Source: Polyodon spathula (lineage: Eukaryota; Chordata; Actinopteri; Acipenseriformes; Polyodontidae). Taken from it: a stretch of DNA of 64,000 nucleotides. The translations under genes were made by a program, and so were the position numbers. Positions within the stretch are counted from its first letter, which is position 1; the number at the start of each line of letters is the position of its first letter. Where the stretch lies: positions 81,407,603 to 81,471,602 of the forward strand of contig NC_054535.1 in NCBI RefSeq assembly GCF_017654505.1, given 5' to 3'. The notes beneath the pieces were generated by a model. That model was given only the letters and a program-made list of their open reading frames with translations. It made no database searches and had not been told where the DNA came from. This document shows, piece after piece, positions 45,413-59,146 of the stretch.

Positions 45413-48400
45413 AGTACATAATTAATAGAAATAAATGAATCTGTGAAGTAAAATAATATTTCATAAAGTTTCATTATTATGACATGCTGTTGATGGGTAA
45501 CAAACAAGGAGGTATGTATCCAGTTAAAGACACCTTAGATCTTTTATTAAAGGCTGCAACAAGGAGCATTCCCTCATGCCAAATGACCAGCAAAGTGGTG
45601 CTGGTGACACAAAAAAACAGTGACACAAAAAATGACAAACACTCCAGAACCCCCGACTTAATAGCTGACTTAAATAACTCACTAATCTCCCACTCAAACC
45701 CTATTCTGGCCCTCCTGTCCAAAGATATCTAATTGCATCTAATACTGAACCCTAAGAAAGCAACTTAAACTTTTGCTGCAGGACACTGTAGATAACTATG
45801 ATATCAGTAGTACACACATTAGGTCACTTGTACCAAGTCAAAACACAATTTCTTCATATATTTGTTCAGGTTCTGCCTTTAGGGTTGTCTCTTCACAAGT
45901 ATATTGTGCTGTACTTGGGTTTTCTTTCAGCAGGTTAGGTTTTTGTTTTTGCTGATCTCTATTGCTGCAGATCTATACTCTTGATGCTCAAATGTATTGT
46001 CAGATTATTCTCTACCCCAAGTGTATCCTCCATTTCACCAGAAGCTTCAGTCACCAGTAATTCTGAGAACCACTTCATGTAACTTTACCAAATGTCAAAT
46101 TCCAGCTGTAACTGGACAGGATTTTACTCCTCACATTTCATTTGGGCTTACTGGGTGAAATGGATTATCACCAGCTGTGTAAAAGGATAGCTTTAATTTT
46201 CAACACGGCTCAATTTCCCCACACAGTCAAGAATCATTCACAACTAAATGACAAAATAGTTTCTAAACACTTTGTAACCTGAAATGAAGTAGAGGCAAAT
46301 TATTTTCTGTTATGACTTCTTATTTAAACAGATGTCCAGGAGAAATTGCTTAGAGGGTGAAACATATTAAAAAAAAAAAAAAAAATTAGACAGATATTTG
46401 GGAATGGAAAACAACATCTGTCCCACTTATTCTGGCAATACATTCAGTTACAGAGAACCATTCCTTAGAAACTACATTGTAAATATATAGTCATTATAGT
46501 GTTATTATTTGGTTGTTATATTGTTGTTACTTGGTAAATGTTTAGTAGTTACTACCACTCATATATAAATGATATAGTGTGAATTGCACATATTTTAACT
46601 TTAATTGCCCCCTTTAAAACATAATTGAATTCACATTGTGAAATGATTTAGTAATTCATGGCATGATGCTATAATGTTTGGGTATGCATCATGTAACTAA
46701 AACCCCATAACAGTAACAGTAATTACTGAGCTGTTAAAATAAAGTCCTATTTGGACTGCATTTATTACACTTTAGTTACCAATATAACAAGGACAAGTTA
46801 TGGAGTATCATGATAAATTGGGCTTTATCTGTTTTAAAAGTAATCAGTGAGCATTGAACTAAAGACTACATGAGCAAGTATAACTGCTAACATAAATCAT
46901 GTTGCATAACCTTTTTGAAAACTTGACATTCACTGGCAACAGGTGCAGTTGATGTAAAAACATAAAACAACACATTTATAAAGTAACCTGGCCCCAAACA
47001 GTTTATTTAAGCAATAATTCCTGAAACAGAAAACATTTGCAGCTTGTTTTTTTTTTTTTTTTTAAATGTGTTTAATAAAAATGCAGTAGGATACAGAGGA
47101 AGCAGGGTTTATGGTACATTTTGAAATACAGCCTTTTAAAGGTCTGGGCTAGAATAGATATTTCATCAACAGGTGACAAATAGTAAAGAAAAATAAAAAG
47201 TACATATTTCCATTTTTTTTCCGTGGATTGATTTGTAACAGAAAATAATCTTAGTTTAAAAGATAATGTTCGGCTTCCTCTACTAAATATTTAGGGATTA
47301 CAGATTATCAGGTTACAGAAAATTAAATCAAAATTGTTACTAGATGTAAAGTGTGACAGACACGTTGTGACAAGTGAATGTCTCGTATGACACACCGCAC
47401 CACAAAGGAAATATATTTATTTTTTTATATGAGCCGTTCACACTGCCTGCGATGCGACAGACGACACTGAAGTGATGCAGAAAAAATAGTATTGGTGTCT
47501 ATTTTTGTGATTGTGTCGTCTGGCAACTAGGGAACTGACCAATAGATATACAAATATAAAAGTGTTCAGTACTCCAATGTCAGTGTGTCAATTACTGTTT
47601 AAATATCTTGTCAGCATTTACTGCTCTGGACCATTGCTGGCACCCTAGCAGCAACACCTATGTAGTTATTAAATCTGCACACCTATGCGGCGTGTCAGCA
47701 CCAATGCTCTTTGTCTGACTCATTATTATTCAGTGACGACCCACACATGTAACCTGTTACAGACTCCCTTATGATTTTTTTTCTAATTATTTCTCTTTTT
47801 GGTCTCAGTAAATCACAGGTCGACTAGGAGATTGGAGACCCTGGAATTATAATTTTGCAGACTGAAGCAAGTTCAAAGCTATATTTCAATGTTAAAACAG
47901 GAAGCTTCGCTATCACACTTTTGCTCTACAACCCTACAAAAAAAAGCTGGACTGTAATTATTTCATAGCAACTCACCCCTTGTAATACATCATTACTTCT
48001 GTTTGCAGCCCAAGGTCAGTATTCAACACAGGATAAGTGAAACATGTTGATGGATAGGTATTTTATATGGCTGCACAAGACATTGACAAATTGAAAAAGG
48101 TGAGAAAAATTAGGTAGGAGCTTTTTTTGCTGAAATCCTGTCAGGCCAATAGTGAAACGGTTTAAAGTGGTTGATAAAAAATGGTTTAAGCCTTCTGAGT
48201 CCAAATCATAACTTTAAGGTGTGAACTTCCGGTCCCACTATAAATTACAAAACTACTTTTTATAGCAACTGCGTGTGATTTACCATGGGCGTCTCAATGG
48301 TGTCATTTTCTCATGTGACTAATGTTCTTTTGCATTAAAGAAAAAATTATCAATGTGCATAATGTAATGAATATTTTTCAAACATCTGCTCAAAATTGCA

Positions 48401-49087
48401 TTACGGCAGATTGAATCCCAACTATAATGCTGCACATGAGGTGCAGTTAGCATGGGACTGTGAATGGCCTAGTAAATGAGGAAACCATGATGCACTATTT
48501 CAAATCAAGGTACTGCATGATATCACATTTTCTGTTAGGAAAACAACCAAGAAACGAAATACTTTTCAGTAATGTGTTGTCTTAGTGAGTGTGGGTTGTC
48601 AGTCTTGAGGATTGGAGTTTTGAGCTGCAGCAGTATTTCTGTTTACAGTAAGTATTAAAACAGTCTTTGTTTTAGTACAGTACAGACACCTGTCTGTGCT
48701 AAATTTCATTTTCCTGAGCCAAAAACAGACTGTTTCAAGGGGATGGTTTTGCATGGCTGCTATAGTTCATCCTACATGAAGTATGTGGATTTTAAATGGT
48801 TTAATCTTCAGTCTTTCTTTTTCAAATGTTCATAGAAGTTAGTCTTGAACTCAGTCAATTAAGCAAATTACCTATGCAAATAAGCATGATAATATTCACA
48901 ACTGTACAGTATATAATTTATACATGTGATTTTATGCACTTTCATTCATTATATATGTGTCAAATGTCCAGCTTTGAAACAAACGCATTATAGTAAACTT
49001 GTATTTGTATTTGCTGGTTATGTGTTCAGTGAGGGTTACACCCCTTAAGGGGCTTCTTCATATGTCATTAACCTCTAGCTGCTTCCC
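45411..49087. other. Unannotated complex DNA
   Basis: No gene was recognised in 3.7 kb. The 82-codon frame at 45484 (+) and its antisense partner have no domain. A- or T-runs lie near 46371-46385 and 47046-47063. A gccgttcacactgcctgcg block near 47434 resembles a DNA-transposon-type repeat, but no partner end was found. Confidence 0.4.
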
Positions 49088-49091
49088 CTAC

Positions 49092-49573
49092 TGTGACAGG
49101 ATGGCAGAGTGATGACGCCCCCAGACCAGAAAGCTGACAGAGACACAGACAGGCAGGTACTTACGGGTTGATGTGATGGTGTGTGTTTTTATTTTAAATA
49201 AAATAATTAAACAAAAACAATGCTCACAGAGCAAAATAAAAAGGGTTAAACAAAACAGTCTCAAACACATAAAACAAAACTATACCTAGGTCAGGCTGGG
49301 CAGTCGCCTTCACTAATCCTATACCCAAATACCATGCTGGTGCTTCCAGCACATGTAGCAATTGGTTTTTCCTTTTACTTTCATTTTAATGCTCCCATTT
49401 CTCTCTCACGTTCTCTCCTCTGAACACCCACCACAAACATGTTTATATGTACATGACCCTCTCCAAATTAACAACCAATTAGGAGTTTAAATAAACATAA
49501 ACAGTACAACACATTTATCAGCAGGGTTTGCCCTGCCCCCTATTCACACACAGGGCTCTTCTGCCCTGCCACA
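49092..49573 (-). mobile_element. Solo LTR, family B, minus strand
   Basis: A 482-bp unit from TGTGACAGG to CTGCCACA on the plus strand. The flanks cctac (49087-49091) and cctaa (49574-49578) are a duplication with one change. On the minus strand it has a TATA-like tatataaac, the conserved GAAGGCGACTGCCCAGCC box (plus 49291-49312) and an AATAAA-rich region. It shares a ccagcacatgtagcaattgg block and a tctctctcacgttctcc block with the LTR at 61923. Confidence 0.82.
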
Positions 49574-49578
49574 CCTAA

Positions 49579-50566
49579 CAACTGACATTCTTTCAGGCAG
49601 TAACGTGTTTTGGACCAGAAGACCTTACTAAGGTGAAAAAACCCAGGAAGGACAAGTGTAACAGTTGTTCTGAGAATAGGACATAGAAACTGAGAATTTT
49701 CTTTAACTCAATGCAGTAACAGATATCATCTTTCAAAATGAAAATACATACAGTACACATATGTTTGCTATAAAAAGTGTTGATTTCAATGCAGCACATT
49801 TGAGGCCTATGTAAATAACAGAAGTGCAAAACGAGTGAGATTTAGTTAGCTACAATTATTTTAAGAAATGCAGTAACATGTAGCAAATCACAATAACCTA
49901 ATGCAAATATTATCTGCTGTATCAGAACAACACAGAGAAACACAAAATACAGGAAGTGGATCATATATTTGATTCTACTAAAATTCTATTTATATAATCT
50001 AATTAAGTACTAAGCTCATTTCCAACTACATTTAGGGAAAAACTAAACTGGGCAATTATTGATATAAGTAATTGTCATGTATTCAAATTCAGAAGAACAC
50101 ATTATAGATTAAAATCTCAAAGTTGAATGTGTGTATGAGAAATGTGTTTTACTTTTAAAACTGCCTGCATACAGTCAATTCAGTTATGAGGCAAGACGGC
50201 TGTGCAATTTTAACTAATACATTCAGAAAATGTAATTGACTTCTCATCAGTATACAATAATATTAAGTGGACTATTTGATTAAGTTATTTCATCTTAATT
50301 ATTTTGTTTGCCTAATTTTCGTATTGTAATGTTTGTTCATGAGAGTGTGATTTTTGTAATTGCTTTGGTGACATGGGTGTAGTTAGGCACTGCTGTATGG
50401 GGTACTTTTATGTTTTACTGCATTTATTTTAGATTATGTTTAGTTAGGGGTGCTAGATTCTAGCTCCAGGGTACCTAATGTATACGATGACCAGATTTTC
50501 AAAGCTGAAAACCAGGACACATGGTTAAATAATTAATAAGACTAATTAAACCATTTAAATATATTA

Positions 50567-50570
<4 letters not shown>
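49579..50570. other. Unannotated DNA
   Basis: AT-rich; no gene or repeat family was recognised. Confidence 0.5.

Positions 50571-50635
<65 letters not shown>
50571..50635. repeat. (TA)n microsatellite
   Basis: About 64 bp of uninterrupted TA. Confidence 0.96.
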
Positions 50636-50638
<3 letters not shown>

Positions 50639-51046
50639 CAAGAAAAACCTGGGTAAGTTTGCCACTTGCAGGACCGCTTTCACTGTCTTTTGGTGTAAAA
50701 TAGACCCACAGCACCACGGAAATGAAAGAAAATTTGTACAAAATTTAATTGTACAAAATCATACCAAACAAAACAAAACTTATCTCCGGTTGGAGATCTG
50801 ACTTAACTGTTCCCGCTTTATCTATCTTATCCACTGGGTAACTAAGCTACTTACCAGTTTTAAACTTGTTGTACCATATTTTTTTTTTCTTTTTCCAACC
50901 TCTCCTTTTTCCACCAAGACTAGCCGCAACCATCATAAGCCTCCCCAGATCGACCCCAAACAAAGGAAACAGTTTCCTTTTATTGTCAACCAGCACAGCC
51001 TCTTAAAACCACCTGCAGCTGTGCTAGTTTACTTTACACAGTATCC
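50636..51046. other. Unannotated DNA, possibly repeat-derived
   Basis: The sequence after the TA tract has pyrimidine-rich and CCACC-type stretches that look like a retroelement flank, but no family was recognised. Confidence 0.35.
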
Positions 51047-51330
51047 ATTAGTTAATGGCTATTTTCGAATTGAAAGAGAAGGTAAGGTTGCGGATGCAAC
51101 CCTGGTTCTCTGAAAGAAAAAATAGCCATCAAGCAGCGAGGTCACTTCAATAGCCCTTGAGGTCTGAAGCAAAAGAGGCTGCTTCCTATCTGCATAGTCA
51201 TTCAGCACCAGAGGGCTGGGGCGCTGACGTCAGAGCTACGGAGGCCTAAAAGCAGCTTTTATATTAAGGTCAGCATAATGACGGCAATACACATTAGTTG
51301 ATGACTATTTTCTCTTTCAGAGAACCTTAT
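51047..51330. mobile_element. Hairpin-forming repeat element
   Basis: A 29-bp arm at 51104-51132 (ggttctctgaaag, then AATAGCCATCAA) is repeated in inverted orientation at 51298-51326 with two mismatches, around a loop of about 165 bp. A related direct copy of the arm edge, ttaatggctatttt, lies at 51052-51065. The loop is non-coding. It looks like a MITE or a decayed foldback element; the family is unknown. Confidence 0.6.
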
Positions 51331-51337
51331 AACCTTA

Positions 51338-51341
<4 letters not shown>

Positions 51342-51411
<70 letters not shown>
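51342..51411. repeat. (TA)n microsatellite
   Basis: About 68 bp of TA with one terminal break. Confidence 0.95.
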
Positions 51412-51413
<2 letters not shown>

Positions 51414-51957
51414 GTGTCAATTAGTTTAAGTAGCCATATTGTAATATATACATATTGCTTATATTTAGTTCATTAATAATCATTTTTTACTCACTGTGAC
51501 AGGCTCTGGTGGATTCAAATGCTTCTCGCTGCTCTGCCTAGTGTCTGGACTAAATCCCGCCAGAACTGAACAGCTACGAAATTACCATATGACCGACAAT
51601 TGTAGATTCATATTGAATATAAACTAATTAAAAACACAGGGCACACTGAGGAATAAGCACGTACATCTGTGTTAATCACTTCATACCTTCAGCTTGAGTG
51701 TGGGTATTTTCCAATTAAAATGAACTCTTTTGTAACACATTTAGTTTAACATCCAGTACTTTCAACACATCCCCCAAAACAATAAAAAAATGTTTAAAAA
51801 AACTGGCTTTCACTGTTGCATAAATGCATGCATCAGCTTGTTTCTACCCAATAGAGCTGCTGACCGTCAGGGAATTTAGATTTTAAAAGTTTCACAAAAC
51901 ATGTGGTATGATTAGCAAATTATGGAAAGTGATGTAAACTTTTTTATAGGCTTAGAT
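51412..51957. other. Unannotated DNA
   Basis: No gene or repeat family was recognised. Confidence 0.5.
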
Positions 51958-52190
51958 TATAATAATATCTTTATTTTTATATAGTGCCTTTCATAGTAGA
52001 TCACCATCACAAAGCACTATACAGAGGTAGGCTGTGAACTGTGCATTATATGCAGAGTCTCTTAGAAGAGGACATTGATTTAACATTGCTCAGGGTCACA
52101 CAGTGAGTCAGTTAGTGGCAGGGTGGCATTTGAACCAGTGACAGTCAGAGCCATCCAACTTTCTAATGACGCCACTAGAATTAAAAAAAA
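51958..52190. repeat. Dispersed fish repeat, class unknown
   Basis: From memory, the stretch starting tatatagtgcctttcatag and including ggtaggctgtgaactgtgca and gtcacacagtgagtcagtta matches a dispersed repeat seen in many fish genomes. It has no open frame. No terminal repeats or target duplication could be defined. Confidence 0.45.
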
Positions 52191-52857
52191 AAAAAAAGCC
52201 TATCTATCTTTGAAACAGCAGCCAGGATGAGCTAACAGTGACATTTAGGGTCACAGGGCTATTCAGATATTGATTGGAAGGCTTAAGTGGATATGTGCTA
52301 GTACATATTCTCATCAAGTTCATGTCTGAATTGCTAACGATCAAAACTTAAGGTTTATATTTATATTCATATGTGGAGACGTTCTACATTATTAAGGCTG
52401 AAACATCTCTAATTGTGCACATCATGTTGCTACTGTGTGAAAGTGATCTATAAAGAAATCTATTTCATCTGCTAAAACACACAGTGTTAATTATTATGAT
52501 ATTGATTTGATGGGGTAAGTTTTAGTCAGAAGTTACAAAACTTAAAGAATGATAGTATTGTTCTTCCTAGTAAATATTTAATAAAATATGCAAACATTTA
52601 AACGTCTTCAGCATAAGACTAAAGTCAAAACTTTTGTGTTTTATGAAGTTTTTATTAGCCTGTGGCAATGTTGCCTGCCCCTGTATGTATTTCAGTGTTA
52701 TATGTTGCGTGTTGTGTGTTAATGTTGGTGTATAGTCATGGGTACATGAGATATAAACGGGTCTGTGTAACACGAGTATATATATATATTTTTAACAGAA
52801 AGCTGGTTTTGCTCATTTACAGACACAGTAAGATTTATCCAGTAAATAAAAAAAGAA
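52191..52857. other. Unannotated DNA
   Basis: No gene or repeat family was recognised apart from a short TA run near 52778. Confidence 0.5.
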
Positions 52858-52905
52858 ACTAATAATAATAATAATAAATAATAATAATAATAATAATAAT
52901 AATAT
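52858..52905. repeat. (AAT)n microsatellite
   Basis: About 15 AAT units with one interruption (aataaataata). Confidence 0.95.
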
Positions 52906-55900
52906 AGCTGATAGTGTAAGGATTATTGCCCACATTGCCAAACGGGTAACACAGCAATAACCCATGATGTCACACAGAACACAAAGCCAGAGCACTTGTA
53001 TAATATTTTTTTTCTAATCGCTCTTCTGGCGGGGATCAGAGACACACCCCTGATCTCAAATTGAGTGCATTAGAGTTGAAATCTTAAAAAATACCTTTGA
53101 AACAGACTATGTGTAAAAAAGTTGTCAGGATGTTAACATTGAAAAGAAAAAATACTGGTACACCATTTAATCAGTTGTAGCAACGTGTGGGGATGTGTAA
53201 CGTTATATATTTCGGAACCCCGCTACTTACTCTTTAAGTAATTTCAAATATTTATTCAATGCAAAAGTATTGGTGCCTTTATATTAAAATGCAACATTGT
53301 GTTCAGAGCTATTGTTAAATAAATGTTCTAATGCTGAGGTTATTCTGCTTTCACAAGTGTTAGATTGTGGGTTTCTGCTCTCAAGAAATCAAATCTAATT
53401 TTAAACAGTATGATACCGAAAAGAAATGCACTCATTGCGCTCATTAGTGTAATACAGTCCAACAAAAAATCCCAGTTGTGCAAGAAATATGTAATAGCCC
53501 TAGGATAGCAACAGGCTAAAGAATCATACTACTGATGAGAAAAGAAAAACAGGTATCGCTAATCTGTCCTCTAAATGAGGACCTAATCTGCATGGTTAAA
53601 ATAGCTCATTTGTTCTCAAATCAGCATGACAGCAAGTCTTGTGAATGATACAAGTCATTTTTACTTTTTGATTTGTTTGTTAAGTTTTTAATGAAATTGT
53701 ACTGACCGGTGCAAACCCAAGTGGTCTTTTTTAAACAGAAATCCCGTCTTGCTCAGGCTTGCACAAAGATTGTCCCAAAGGTAAAATATTCTGGGGACTT
53801 CATTAAACATGTTATTAATATCCATAAATGGAGATAACTATAATACATGTTGATTAAAGAGACACATAATCTCAATAAACAGATACAAAAATGCATGTTA
53901 TGCAAAATTCAGAAGGTGTACAGTATATGCATAGTTTGTAGCATTTATTGAATGGTCAGAAATAAAGGGAAGGGATGGGGCACTCCTGTGTAAATATTAA
54001 TAAATCACCAAAATGCACATGTACATCCATCTCTCGCCCACATCCTTGATTGCCGGAGACTTCCTTACTGTTATATTCAATGAAAACAAGGACTGAGGAG
54101 GACAAGGAGAGCCTTGAGGAGCAAGGCAGATCATTTAGGTTGTTTTTCAAGAAAATGTTACAAATAACAATTTCACTAGCGAATAATACCATTTAAGTCT
54201 TATCCTCAAAGAACAAGACTGTCATGAACAAAACAATAACATTTACTTCAGTAGGAATACATAAAATACTTTCTGTGGCTGGACTTCCTGAAATTGAAGT
54301 CAATGATATCCAAACCTGTATCTTTTCCACAGCATTGTTTTTTGTTTGTGAAGAATTTGAAAGGAATTACTGTCAATTTAATGGAGGTTTCATGTATATA
54401 CATCTTTATACTTTTAGGATAATGTTCAATGGAGGGATTAAAAAACTTTTAAATTGTTTAAACAATTTAAGAATAGTTATTTAAACTCTTGCCATTGAAG
54501 TGAAAACTGTTTTAATATTTAAGGGGGCTTATAATCCCTTTTCAGAGCTTATGTGTGTTGTTAAAATGATCTAGTACATAACTATAGCTGTATTATTAAT
54601 TTAATTTAAAAACCAATTTGCCTGGACAATTTTGGATGAAGATTTATATTCAACTCTACCATATACACAAAATCAGGTACCAAGTTTAGAATAAGAAGCT
54701 GCTGCAGTACAGAGAAGAAAGATACAATTACAGAAGGCAGACCATGTAGATGGACATATACAAAAATAATCCAATTTTGAACCAGTTCAGACATAGTGCT
54801 ATGATTACAGTCAGTAAATACATATTATTGCTGTTTATGGGGGTAACCAGGCTTAAGTAAATGCAGCTAAGTGTTGGTGTCTCTTTTCAGCAATCGTTAT
54901 ATGCTACTTAATTTTCAGCGCTGTATTATTTCATAAACCATTCAGGGGGAAGTTTTTGTAAAGCTACCTTTTTGCTGAATTATAGCCTTTAACTTTATAA
55001 TGTGCATCACTGCTTAATTTCTGTTGAGAGAAAAAAAGAGAAAATACCAACAACTAAAATAAATAGGTTAGTACCTGAATTATCTGAGAAGTGGGGGTGC
55101 CTCTTGTTAAGTTTTGATTGACATCTGTTGGATGAATGTGGGTTTCCTCCACCATAACCCAACATCTTCACCCTTCACCACAGTGACAGGATGGATCTGG
55201 TTTCAAAGGATCATGCATATACTTTGTGGACTGATCTAGTCATGTGTGTCTTGGTTGAATGTACAGTGGCCAAGAGTTGTGATATAAGAGGAGGGTGGCT
55301 TAGCTCATGAGTAGGCCCCTGTGTTTTACAGGACTTGTTATTTAACTAATAATTTAGTCCTACAGACAGAAGATGTCAATATTGTCTCACCATGTATAAA
55401 TCATTAAGCAATCATCCCATTACAATACTTCAATCATTTGAATTGCTCATCCCCTTACTACAAAGTATGTCTTAGTAGATTAATAAACAGAATGCTCTAG
55501 ATGGCTACTGACATTTATTTAACTCTTACATCCCTGTGAATACGTATAACAGGATTTTAAAAGGAAGTTTTTTCAATATTATTTCAGAGAAATCATAAGT
55601 GTAAATAGATTTTTAGTAGGTTTTAATTTACCAGTACATTTTTACACAAATCATTTCGTAAAAATAATTAATAAATTTTCTTGATATGTGGATCTCAATG
55701 TGCCCAAATATGTATTTCGTCAACAAAGGGAAGATATTGTTTTTTCCTGATTCTGGCACCAACCCCTGAACAGTATAGATAATATAACCATTTATTGAAA
55801 TCTGGGCATTTGATAGATCATGTAAAACATGTAAGGTGTGTTTATTTACTTTTCTTTGTTTAGTTTTTATTAGTTTTGTTTTGTTCTTTGAATATAATGT

Positions 55901-55935
55901 AAACAAAAAAGGTGTTCATAAGGCGCCCATTAGTG
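52906..55935. other. Unannotated complex DNA
   Basis: No gene or repeat family was recognised in 3 kb. The frames at 53956 (-), 54224 (+) and 55628 (-) have no domain. The stretch at about 53950-54190 is of high complexity and could be a conserved non-coding element; this is inference. Confidence 0.4.
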
Positions 55936-55939
55936 TTAC

Positions 55940-57460
55940 TTATGTTTGCATGAAAGACATAAAAAAATAAAACACGCTCAGCATTGTCAGCTGGTTAAGC
56001 CAGTCTTCTTTCATGGATTGATGTTGCTCTGTGAAAATATGTCCATGTGAAGAAACACTTCTTTCAGCATCTGCAGAATTGGTAACAACTGGCACATATT
56101 TTTTAGCATTTCTTACTAAATTGGGAAATAGTTCTTCAGCTATTTCTCCAAAATTCAGTCAAAGAAAGTCCACTACCATTTTCTTTTGCATATAATTCAT
56201 ATACCTCTATTTCTGATTTACAGTAAGCATCAAACCCTGGAATAGAATCTAATGGGAGGGTTTCTTTATCTAATCTACAAACTTGTTGTAGGTTGAAAAT
56301 CCTTACTGCCTTCAGAAACTTGTAAGATGGTTGTACTAACTTAACAATTTTTCAAAAACTTTGTGGAAACATTTAACACACTGTTTGTTTATTCTCTCAT
56401 CAGTGCTGTGCAACTTTTATGCCAGTGCACGGTATGTATTTATTAATTCTGCAACTTTATCATAAGTTTGATGAACTCTAACATTGTGGCTTTCAGTCCT
56501 GTATCAGATCTACTAGTCCCTTACCATGCGTTGCAATCAGCTGAGATTTTAAACTTTGTACACCATTCATCGAATTCTGGAGCTCCTTTAACACTGCAGT
56601 ATTTCCTGAAATTTCTATTTCCTTTTCCACAAAAACTGAGTAAAAAGTAATGTATTTGCAATGATATTCAGCAGAAGAATACCAACTGCCCCTATCATGT
56701 TTTACATGGCTCAGGGGGCAGCTGATTGCATCTTTCCGGTTTCTTTAAAATGTAGTTTTCTGCTTGGACAAAGTTTAAAATCCTTTTTTATGGTTGTGAT
56801 CAGCTTGTCTGCCTCCGGGAAATTATTTGCCCAGCTATTACTTGCAAGGGCTAAAATATGGGCATTTGGGCATTACAAATCAAATGTACTGAATTTGGCA
56901 ACAAATCTCGAAGAATGATATTGTATGCCTTGATCATATAACTGCCGTTATCAGAAACAAATCCAGTGACACTATTAAAATCTGACTCAAATGCATTTAA
57001 ACATTTTACAATGCTCTGTGCAACTGATTCTTCTTCAGAGGTACCGCCCTTGGAAAACAAACAAACTGTGCAAAACATACTGCTCTTTAGCATTTGTGGA
57101 TTCATCAGTAACTATAGGTAAACTATTATAATCTTTGATCAGTGTTTTTGGATTTTCTGCTTGATCAACGACTGTAGGTAAATACTCCCATCTCAGGCAA
57201 TTTGCTGAAGGAATTGCCCCCTCATTTACTACGTTTATTAAGGATTTTACTTAGCTTGGGGTATTCTAGTTTTTTTTCTAGGGGGGTATTAGCACAGGCA
57301 GATTCTTCTGTCAGATCGAAAATTACAGTATTTCAGTGTTCTTGATTTTCTGTCCCCTCCATTTTTTTTAATGAAAGACGATGTCGCACTGCTGTCAGTC
57401 TGAGCATTTTGTTTTGTGTTTTTGAGAGATTTAATGTTGGTCTATTGTTCCCTTTTTAGT
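55940..57460 (-). pseudogene. hAT transposase relic (CGBP1-like lineage)
   Basis: Read on the minus strand from 57460, the pieces in order are: a Lys-rich N-terminal segment, TPLEKKLEYPKLSKIL (about 57260), GAIPSANCLRWEYLPTVVDQ, then a DEST acidic motif (about 57110), then FVSDNGSYMIKAYNIILRDL (about 56920), LPLDSIPGFDAYCKSEIE (about 56250) and the C-terminal dimerisation block VPVVTNSADAERSVSSHGHI followed by a stop at 55940. This order is that of hAT transposases related to the CGG-binding-protein family. At least three frameshifts or stops separate the pieces. No terminal repeats were paired. It is a relic, not a host gene. Confidence 0.78.
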
Positions 57461-57533
57461 GTGGTCCAAAGATAAATTGCATACCCATCAGTGTACAACA
57501 TCCCAGGTGGATATTGCTGCAAAAATAAAAGTT
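57461..57533. other. Spacer
   Basis: Short sequence between the hAT relic and an LTR-like unit. Nothing was recognised. Confidence 0.4.
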
Positions 57534-57935
57534 TGTCACACACTGAGAGCGCTAGCCTCACTAAAAGAAACATCCCACTCCAGGAACCACCCTACAAAAC
57601 CCTTGATATACTGTTGTTGGGATCAAATCCCCTAAACTAACCTAGTCAAGTCCTGCTAAGTTTTTAGTGACTCCGACCTCTTCTTGACAGCCTCAGCTGG
57701 GCATTGCCTTCATCTTGGAGTAGAAGGGTTTTGTGCAGTAGTTGCCTCCTCTGGAGCGGACGTTCTCCTCCTCTGTGTACACGCACACAGATGCTGCATT
57801 CTTAAATGGGCGTAGGATCCCCAGGCATGGCCCTCCAGCCAATCTGGACCTCACAAACAGCTCAGTTCCGGGCAAGCCTTTCCATGTACTAAGCAGCAGC
57901 ACAGCGGAGCCAGCAACAGGATTCTCCCTGTCACA
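57534..57935 (-). mobile_element. LTR-like unit, minus strand
   Basis: About 402 bp, plus strand from TGTCACAC to CTGTCACA. The conserved LTR box (minus strand GAAGGCAATGCCCAGC, plus 57692-57713) lies about 160 bp from the plus-strand start, the same place as in the LTRs at 8165 and 49092. TATA and poly(A) signals are not clear and the flanks do not match, so this is tentative. The frames at 57693 (-) and 57742 (+) fall inside it. Confidence 0.42.
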
Positions 57936-59146
57936 TCATCAGCTTCTCGAATGGACATAATTGTCCCTGGTGTTTTCTTAGTCAGGGTTTAATGGGTTGA
58001 TTGGTCCATTTTTCTTTAGATCAATTTAGCTGAAGTGGCTACACAGACATCTTGAGTTTTAGAACTGAATTGCAGGTTAGTCATGTCGCTCACAGGGCCC
58101 TACTCATCAGAAACCAACTGGTCAGTGCATATTGGTTAGTATTTACAGTTTATATACAGTTTTGCATTATCTTGCATTTTTGTTCCATTATATAGGACTT
58201 TTTAAATATAAGTCTATTTTGGGATTTTGAATTTGCTATAAACCTAAAAAAAAATGCACTGCTGGAGCCTAGAGACTGTCGTCCCACACTAAAAAATATA
58301 CATTTCCACATAAGAAAATGTGCCATTTTGACACTTGGGCTGTAATAAAATCTTAGCGGCTACATAATTTCACCTAATTTTCATTGGTACTTAATGCAGC
58401 ACTGGAATAAACCACTGCAGGTGAGACAACCTAGCTTTATCGCATTATTGCCTTTGAAGGTGCCAGTTTATTGTGATCATTTTTCATATTATACATTACG
58501 ACAAGCTAAAAAAATAGTACGTTCAAAACAAGCTGTAGACACAGCTGTCAACTTGAAAACAGAAGAGCAGTAGGAGGGGTCTTTCATGACTCCATACCTG
58601 GCCCCAGGGAGACACTAGCTCTGGTCTTCTTAAACCATGCACAGAAAGATTGCAGAAGAAAGAAGATTACCGTGTTCTGGCCGGTTTACAAAGAGTGTGC
58701 GAGACAGAAATATAAGTGCTTGTAAAAAAAAAACTAAACCACTTACATTTCCATTTGCTGCTGCAATGCGGAATGAGGGAGGAAATAAACTGCCAAATTT
58801 TCTTGTTATAAAAGTTTTCTTTTTTAAAAATAAACAATATGGGTGAGGATTTTTATTAATGCTATTTGAACGTCAGAGAGTTGTAAGGGTATAAGTATTA
58901 AAGCCTAAGAGGCAATGTGGGAGGCAATCTCAGAAGAAGCAAAGTCAAATTAAAATGTCAGGTAATATTGTTTTTTGCCTGGTATATGGATAATTGTTGC
59001 GGATTATACATCCAACTGTGCATAACAAGACTGTAATTCCATCAAGGGTTACTGATAAATTCATAAACATAAACCACAGGAGCGCTAGCTCTAGGGATTT
59101 AGGAATGTCATTAAAACCTGAGATGAAATTAAAACCTTATGGGCCT
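57936..59146. other. Unannotated DNA
   Basis: No gene or repeat family was recognised. The 69-codon frame at 58637 (+) has no domain. Confidence 0.45.

Noticed and set aside
57742..57960. A 72-codon plus-strand frame
   Set aside because: It lies within an LTR-like unit and resembles no known protein.
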